This document shows, piece after piece, positions 57,501 to 64,000 of a stretch of 64,000 nucleotides of DNA. How positions within the stretch are numbered: the first letter of the stretch is position 1; every line of letters begins with the position of its first letter. This stretch comes from Moringa oleifera. Taxonomy: Eukaryota; Streptophyta; Magnoliopsida; Brassicales; Moringaceae. Position numbers and translations under genes: made by a program. The stretch spans positions 6,379,001-6,443,000 of the forward strand of contig JAJFZO010000229.1 in NCBI GenBank assembly GCA_021397835.1, read 5' to 3'. A model generated the notes under the pieces. It worked only from the letters and a program-made list of their open reading frames with translations. It searched no databases and was not told the origin of the DNA.

Positions 57501-60500
57501 TGCGGCAGCGATGGGCACGGCTGCCATGCCACGGGCACCCATCGCGAGCTAGCCGCTCGACATATTGCCCAGTGATCGAGCCAGGGAAGCTACATCGCAC
57601 GGACCCTAGGCACAAGAGGCATGCCTCCACAGCCCCCAGCACGCACGGCATGGCTTGCTTGCACAGCGTATGGTAGTGGAAAGTGCTAGCCAGGCCACGA
57701 GCGCCCATCGCGAGCTAGCCCCCTCATCCTTGCCCCTCGTCATAGTGCCCAATGAGCGAACCAGCGGAGCCGCATCGCATGGACCCTTGGCACAGGAGGC
57801 ATGCCACGGCAGCCCCCAGCAGGCATGGCATGGGCCGCTTGCGAAGCGTGCTGCAGCGGTGGGTGCGCCTGCTAGGCCATGAGTGCCTATCGCATGGCAG
57901 CCTCCTCGTCCCTGCCCCTTGACATAGTGCCCAGCGAGTGAACCAAGAGAACCGATTCGCATGGACCTGGGCACTGGAGGCATGCCGTGGTAGCCCCCTC
58001 CAAGCACAGCATAGGCTACTTGCCTAGCTTACGACAGTGGTGGGCTCGCCAGCCAAGCAACGAGAGCCCATTGCAAGCCAGCCCCTCGACATAGTGCCCT
58101 GCGAGCGAGCCAGGGGAGCCACAGTGCACGGACCCTTGGCAAAGGAGGCACACGTCGGAAGCCCCCAACATGCGCGGCATGGGTTGCGTGCCTAGCATGC
58201 AGTAGCGGTGGGTGCACTAGCTAGGCCACGGGCGCCCATCGCGTTGCACAGACCCTAGGCATGGGAGGCAAGCCTCGGCTGCCACCAGCAGGCATTGCAT
58301 GGGCTGCTTGTCCAGCGTACGGGAGCGGTGGGTGTGCCAACCTGGCCATGGACGCCCATCGCGTGCCGACACCATAGTCCTTGCTCCTTGACATAGTGCC
58401 CAGCGAGTGAGCCAAGGGAGCCGCGTCGCATGGACCTTGGGAAAGGAAGGCATGCTTCGACAGCTCCCAACAGGCACGGCATTGGCTGCTTGCCCACCGT
58501 GTGGCAGCGGTGGGTGTGGCAGCTAGGCCACGGGCACCCACTATAAGCCAGCCCCTCGACATAGTACTCAACGAGCGATTCAGGGGATCCGCCTTACACG
58601 AAACCCGAGCATGGGAGACATGCCTCGGTAGCCCCCAGTAGGTACAACATGGGTTACTTGCCTAGCCTGCGGGGGCAGTGAGCGCGCATGCTAGGCCAAA
58701 GCTACCCATTGTGAGCCAGCCCCTCGACATAGTGCCCAATGAGCGAGCCAAGGGAGCTTCGTCGCATGAACCCTGGGCATGGGAGGCATACCTCAACAAC
58801 CCTCGGTAGGCTCGGCATGGGCTGCTTGCCCAGTGTGCAGCAATGGTGGGCGTGCCGACCACACCACGGGCTCCCATCATAAGCTAGCCCCTCAACATAA
58901 TGCCTAGCGAGCGTGCCAGGGGAGCCACATTGCACGAACCCTAGGCACGAGAGGCACGCCTCGGTAGCCCCCAACAGGCACGGCATGGGCTTCATGCCCA
59001 GCGTGCGGTAGCGGTGGATGCGCTAGCAAGGCCACGGGTGCCTATCACTAGCCAGCCCCTCAACATAGTGCCCAGCAAGCGAGCCAGGGTAATCGCATCA
59101 CACAGACCTTGGGCACGGGAGGCACGCCTTGGCAGCCCCCAGCAAGCACGACATGGGCTACTTGCCCAGCTTGCGGCAGCAGTGGGCATGCATGCCAGGG
59201 CACGGGCGCCGATCGCAAGCCAGCCCCCTCATCCCGGTGCCTCGACATAGTGCCCAACGAGCGAACCAGGGGAGCTGCATTGCACAGACCTTGGGCACGA
59301 AAGGCATGCCTCGGCAGCCCCCAACAGGCACGGAATGGGCTTTTTGCCCAGCATGCGGCAGCAGTGGCCGTGCAAGACAGGCCATGCGTGCCCATCACGA
59401 GCTAGCCCCTCAACATATTGTCTAGTAAGCAAGCCAGGGCAGTCGCGTCCCATGGACCTTTGGCACGGGAGGCATGCCTCGACAGCCCCCAGTAGGCATG
59501 GCATGGGTTGCTTGCCCAGCTTGCGACAGCGGTGGGTGTGTAAGCCAGGCCACGGGCGCTAATCACGAGCTAACACCCTCGTCCTTACCCCTCAACAAGG
59601 TGCCCAGAGTGCGAACCAATGGAGCCGCATCGCGCGGAACCTTGCCATGGGAGGCATGCCTTGGCAGCCCCCAGCAGGCATAGCATGGGCTGCTTGCCTA
59701 GTGTGTGGTCGCAATGGACGCGCCAGCCAGGCCACGGGCGCCCATCGCGAGCCAGCCCACTTGTCCCTGCCCTTCGACATAACGCCCACCAAGCGAGCCA
59801 AAGAAGCAACGTCGCATGATCCTTAGGCACGAAAGGCATGCCTCGGCAGCCCCCAACAGGCACAGCATGGGCCAAGTGCCCAGCATGTGGCAGCGGTAGG
59901 CGCACCAGCCAGGCTAGAGGCAACAACCGCAAGCCAGCCCAATCATCCCTACCCCTCGACATAGTGCCCAACGAGCGACCCAGAGGAGCCATGTGGCTCG
60001 GACCCTAGGCATGGGAGGCATGCCTCGGCAGCCCCCAACAAGCATGGCATGGGCTGCTTGCCAGTGTGCAGCAGCGGTGGGCGCACCAGCTAGGCCATGG
60101 GCACCTACCGCGAGCTAGCCCTTCGACATAGTGCCAAGCGAGCGAGCCAGGGGAGCCACGTCGCACGGACCTTGGGCACGAGAGGCACGCCTCGATAGCT
60201 CGCAGCAGGCACAGCTTTGGCTACTTGCCCAACGTGCGGCAATGGGGGGTGCGCCAGCCAGGCCACATGTGCCCATAGTAAACCAGCTCCCTCGTCCCTG
60301 CCCATCAACGTAGTGCCCAGTGAGTGAGCCAAGGGAGTCGCATCGCGTGGATCCTGGGCATGGGAGGCATGCCTCAACAGCCCCCAGTAGGCATGGCAAG
60401 GGTTGCTTGCCCAGCATGTGGCAGCAGTGGGTACGCAAGCCAGGCTTTGGGCGCCCTTTATCCCCCTGACCCTCGACATGGTGCCAAACAAGCTAGCCAG

Positions 60501-61400
60501 GGGACCAGTGTCGCATGGACCCTGGGCACGGGAGGCACGCCTCGACAGCCCTAGCAAGCATGGCATGGGCTACTTGCGTAGCGTGCTGCAGCGGTGGGCC
60601 CGCCATCGAGGCCACGGGCGCCCATCGCCAGCCAACCCCTCGTCCCTACCCCTTGACATAGTGCCCAGCGAGTGAGCCAAGGGAGTCGTATCACACGGAC
60701 CCTGAGCACAGAAGTCATGCCTTGGCAGCCCCCAACAGGCATGGCATGGGCTGCATGCCCAGCATGCGGGAGCAGTGGGCAAGTTAGCTAGGCCACGGGC
60801 CCCTATCGCGAGCGAGCCACCACATCCCTGCCCCTCGACATAGTGCTCAGCGAGTGAGCCAGGGGAGCCACATTGCACGAACCCCGGTCATGGGAGGCAC
60901 GGCTCAGTAGCCCCCAGCAGGCACGACATAGGTTGCTTACCCAGCGTGCGGGAGCGGTTTACACGCCAGCCTGGCCATAGGCGCCATTCGCAAGCCAGCC
61001 CCTACGTTCGTGCCTCTCGACTTACTACCCAGAGAGCGAGCTCGGGAGGCCACATCGCATGGACCCTGGGCACAGGAGGCATGCCTCGGCAGCGCCCAAC
61101 AGGCACGGCATCAGCCAAGTGGCTAGCGTGTGCAGCGGTGGGCGCGCCAACAAGGCCAACGATGCCTATCGCGACCTGGGACCCTCATCCCCGACCCTCA
61201 ACGTAGTGCCAAGCTGGCGAGCTGGGGGAGCTGCGTCACATGGACACTAGGGACGGGAGGCATGCCTCGGCATCCCCCAGCAAGCACAGCATGGGCTGCT
61301 TGCTTAGCATGCAGCAGCGATGGGCGTGCCAGCTAGGCCACGGGCGCCCATCGCGAGCCATCCTTCTCGTCCCTACCCCTCAACTTACTGCCCAAGGTTC
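54540..61400 (+). repeat. IGS subrepeat array E
   Basis: Nearly 7 kb of the 168-181 bp subrepeat family, about 39 monomers. Types with gctgcttgccca and with ccaagtgccca are interspersed, the latter frequent in the first 2 kb and around 56300-56530. Ends with ctcaacttactgcccaagg and ggtgccacagcag. No gene is present; long open frames on both strands arise from the repeat. Confidence 0.9.
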
Positions 61401-62230
61401 AAACCAGGGGTGCCACAGCAGTCCCCAGTAGGCAAGGCGCCAGCCAAGCCAGGGGCGCCCCACGCGAGCCAGCCCTGAGCACGCTGTGAGGCTCGGCACA
61501 TGTTGTGGGCGTTGATTTCATGGGCAAGCTGGCCTTGTTCGTGTCCCCTGGCTGTGATGGACCCTGAAGGCAGCCATGGGGTGGTTGAAGGTGCACTGGA
61601 CAGGGAGCTAGCATGCACCCTGGGCTAGGCAGAGGCACAGCTGCCCTAGCCTGTTGGCCACAATGTTCAGTTGCAGAATTGGTGTGAATTGACAATCTTT
61701 TCACCATGGAATTGGTCCCAAAATGACTCAAATAAATCATATAATTGATGAGGAGTCTGCCCCTAAAGTTTGGGATCATTTTGACTCAAAGGCTATTTTT
61801 GATGATTTTTTCAATTTTTGACTATAGAAAATTTATTAAAAAAATTTGGTGCCCAGAAAATTCTGAAATTTTTTCTGGTGGTAGATATGATTATTGTCCA
61901 TTTATGTACAACATTTCAGCTTAAAATTTGAAGTAAATAGTTTTTTATACCCATTATGATGGCTCAAAAATATTGATGTTTCCTCCTGCCGGGAGTGAAA
62001 TTTCATTTAAGACTCTTTAGAGGGGAGGTGGTCACCTAGCTTGCTGGGTGCCAACGGGCCATGCGTGCTCCCTTTTGTCCATCCCACATGGGCAGGCGCT
62101 AGGCTTGGGGAACCCAGCGCACATGGCATGGGTAGGGCCACATGCTGCCTTGCCCATCCAGCCGGTGGTGCGTGGCTGTGGCGGCCAGTGAGGTCGGCCA
62201 AAGAGTGTGGTATGCTTGATCAGTAGCCAA
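61401..62230 (+). other. IGS unique segment (unit 5), longest version
   Basis: Holds a block (about 61420-61850) present only in part in unit 3 and absent from units 1 and 2: a GC-rich half with gttgatttcatgggcaagct, then an AT-rich half. After gtgcccagaaaattctgaaa it matches the spacer start of units 1 and 2. No gene seen. Confidence 0.73.
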
Positions 62231-62540
62231 TGGTGTGGAGAAAACGTGGGAAATGAAATCTATTAAATTATGGGCAACGAAACGAGAAAAATGGTGGGAT
62301 AATGAGCGGGTGTGTGGCTAGACAAGCTCAACGGTGTGGGCGGCGAAGCTAACGATGATGCATGCTTCGCGATGGCCAAATCGCTGGGGGGAATTTCAAG
62401 CATGCAGAATGCTTCGTTGTAGGATCTCGACGCTTAGACTTGCCTAAGCAGACTCATTGCGCAGCCTGATTGATGATACGATCATCGACCGTTAGCATTG
62501 AGCAGCCACACGACCAGCCTGGGCACGACGTGACACCCCT
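62231..62540 (+). repeat. 327-bp IGS repeat, single shortened copy (unit 5)
   Basis: One copy with gtgtggctagacaagc and gatgatgcatgcttcgcg, shortened near 62425 where the ccctcgaggc block is missing. Copy number differs from units 1 (two) and 2 (three). Confidence 0.8.
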
Positions 62541-63175
62541 GCTGCCAAGGCCTCATCGATGGTCCCTTGCCATCGAAGAATCGTCCCTCACTATCAAAAT
62601 AATTTCGCGCTTAGCGGCTTGGGTGCTGCAGCACTCGACGACCTGCATGATCGATGGGCCTTTCACTCATCAGCTTGCAGCTCATTTGGTGCTGTTGCTG
62701 CCCATTTGTACGTACGGCGTGTGAGTGGTGATCCAGTCATGCGTATTGGCATGCTCCATACTCTCGCATCGAACTGTCAGTTAACATGTCGCTTCAAACT
62801 CGACCTCGAGCCATACGTTGGCTTTTCGTGGGTGACATCGGGACCCTGTGTCACGTGCCTTCGTAAACAGAATTCGATGATTCGAGTCAGCTGTCTTTCC
62901 ACCATGTGCCTGGCAGGCATGGGTGGAAACCTTAGTCAGGCCTCATGCTCCAAGTGCGGCTTGCTTCGGCATGCGGCTGCTTTGGCACATGGGCGCTCGG
63001 TTGTCCCCTCGGGTGTGAAAAGTGTTGCGATTGGAATGGCCTCGACCTTTGCCTATCCAAGCAAAAGCATTTGCCCCATGTCCCATTGATTTTGAGCAAC
63101 GACAGAGACAGCTTTGGCTGCAGGGAGCCTTACTGCACGCTTCGGTCCTAGTTGGCGTGACGTCTCGAAGGATGC
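62541..63175 (+). other. 5' external transcribed spacer (unit 5)
   Basis: Third copy of the ETS, from tgccaaggcctcatcgatgg to ctcgaaggatgc before the 18S start. A 176-codon frame here is not the same frame over the full length in the other copies. Confidence 0.75.
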
Positions 63176-63307
63176 TACCTTGTTGATCCTGCCAGTAGTC
63201 ATATGTTTGTCTCAAAGATTAATCCATGCATGTGTAAGTATGAACTAATTCAAATTGTGAAATTGTGAATGGCTCATTAAATCCATTATAGTTTGTTTGA
63301 TGGTACC
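63176..63307 (+). rRNA. 18S rRNA (unit 5), first 132 nt
   Basis: Starts taccttgttgatcctgccag and stops at gtttgatggtacc, where LTR sequence begins. The normal continuation tactactcgg is missing. Confidence 0.92.
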
Positions 63308-63590
63308 TGTCAGATCCTTGAATCTGAGTACCAAGGCATAGGCATGGCGAGTTTTGCTCCATGCCCGGACCTACAAGTGTGGAGGACTACGCTAGCAAGG
63401 CAAAAATGCATGAGTTAGATATGAAAACAAATATATGAGACTTGGTGAGAAATCGAGTTTCATACTTACAGTGGCGAGATTTGTTCGTGACTTGGGAACA
63501 TTGTGGAGCAAGGGACGAAGCACACAAACAGACCCATAAGCCTGCTTACGAGGAAAGCAACAGAGATGCCTCAAGCAAGCACTAGCACAC
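63308..63590 (+). repeat. Truncated chromovirus LTR (5' 283 bp)
   Basis: Matches the first quarter of the LTRs of both chromovirus copies (tgtcagatccttgaatctgag). Has the long form gatgcctcaagcaagc and so groups with copy 1 or the ancestral state for that indel. It stops at agcactagcacac and is joined to 28S. Confidence 0.92.
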
Positions 63591-64000
63591 GGCGAACAAG
63601 TACTGTGAGGGAAAGGTGAAAAGGACTTTGAAAAAAGACTTAAAGAGTGCTCGAAATTGTCAGGAGGGAAGCGGATGAGGGCTGATAATGCACCTCGATC
63701 AAATGTGGAACAGCCACGAGCTGGTCCGTCGATCAACTCGAGGTATGAACCGACGCAGATTGCGACAACATCCCATGCTTGAGCCTTTGATACACTCATG
63801 GAGACATCGTTGTTGAGATCGTGGCTAGCAATGCGCTCCCCGCATCGGCCGACGGGATCTCATTCGACCCGTCTTGAAACACGAACCAAGGAGTGTGACA
63901 TGCGTATGAGTCAACAGGAGAATAAACTCATAAGGTGTAAGGAAGCTGATTGGTGGGATCCCTCGTGGGTGCACTGCCGATCGACCTCAATCTTTTGAGA
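63591..64000 (+). rRNA. 28S rRNA fragment (unit 5), continues past window
   Basis: Corresponds to 12168-12608 of unit 1 and 34702-35141 of unit 2, beginning gcgaacaagtactgtgaggg, about 340 nt into 28S. Shows several small deletions and transitions. Runs off the window end. Confidence 0.9.

Overview
The window is plant nuclear DNA, almost certainly from an angiosperm: short ITS1 (about 250 bp) and ITS2 (about 210 bp), Ty3/gypsy chromovirus elements primed by initiator Met-tRNA, a CACTA (En/Spm) transposon, and exons of a plant UBP1-type RNA-binding protein gene. The species cannot be fixed from sequence alone. No intact protein-coding host gene is present. The window looks like a decayed 45S ribosomal DNA block: five partial, rearranged rDNA units, all plus strand, with many C-to-T and G-to-A changes, large deletions and chimeric joins.

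Layout. Unit 1 (1-13388): long intergenic-spacer (IGS) subrepeat array, AT-rich spacer, two 327-bp repeats, 5' ETS, an 18S lacking about 306 nt, ITS1, 5.8S, ITS2 and a 28S cut after about 1.56 kb. Unit 2 (13386-40783): IGS, three 327-bp repeats, ETS, an 18S of full length once its insertion is removed, ITS1-5.8S-ITS2, nearly complete 28S, 3' spacer and a subrepeat array. Unit 3 (40784-51055): 18S fused directly to the preceding array, ITS1 fused to the 28S 3' end, short array, IGS. Unit 4 (51056-about 61400): 28S with a 355-bp tandem duplication, spacer, arrays. Unit 5 (to 64000): IGS, ETS, 132 nt of 18S, a truncated LTR, then a 28S fragment.

Two full-length copies of one chromovirus family (15757-32278 and 41037-47574, each about 6.5 kb without nested DNA) sit at exactly the same 18S nucleotide with the same 5-bp target duplication (cctac). 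LTR differences specific to each copy suggest two separate integrations rather than one copied insertion. A third LTR fragment lies 132 nt into another 18S.

The first chromovirus is split by a 10-kb CACTA transposon (20915-30891) with CACTA/TAGTG ends, subterminal inverted repeats, a minus-strand TNP2-type transposase and a second minus-strand gene with Transposase_24-like and Ulp1-like parts. Between two clusters of its subterminal repeats it carries four in-phase exons, with introns, of an oligouridylate-binding protein (UBP1/TIA-1-like) gene, broken by stops. Order of events: rDNA, then chromovirus, then CACTA; when the host gene was captured relative to the CACTA insertion is not resolved.
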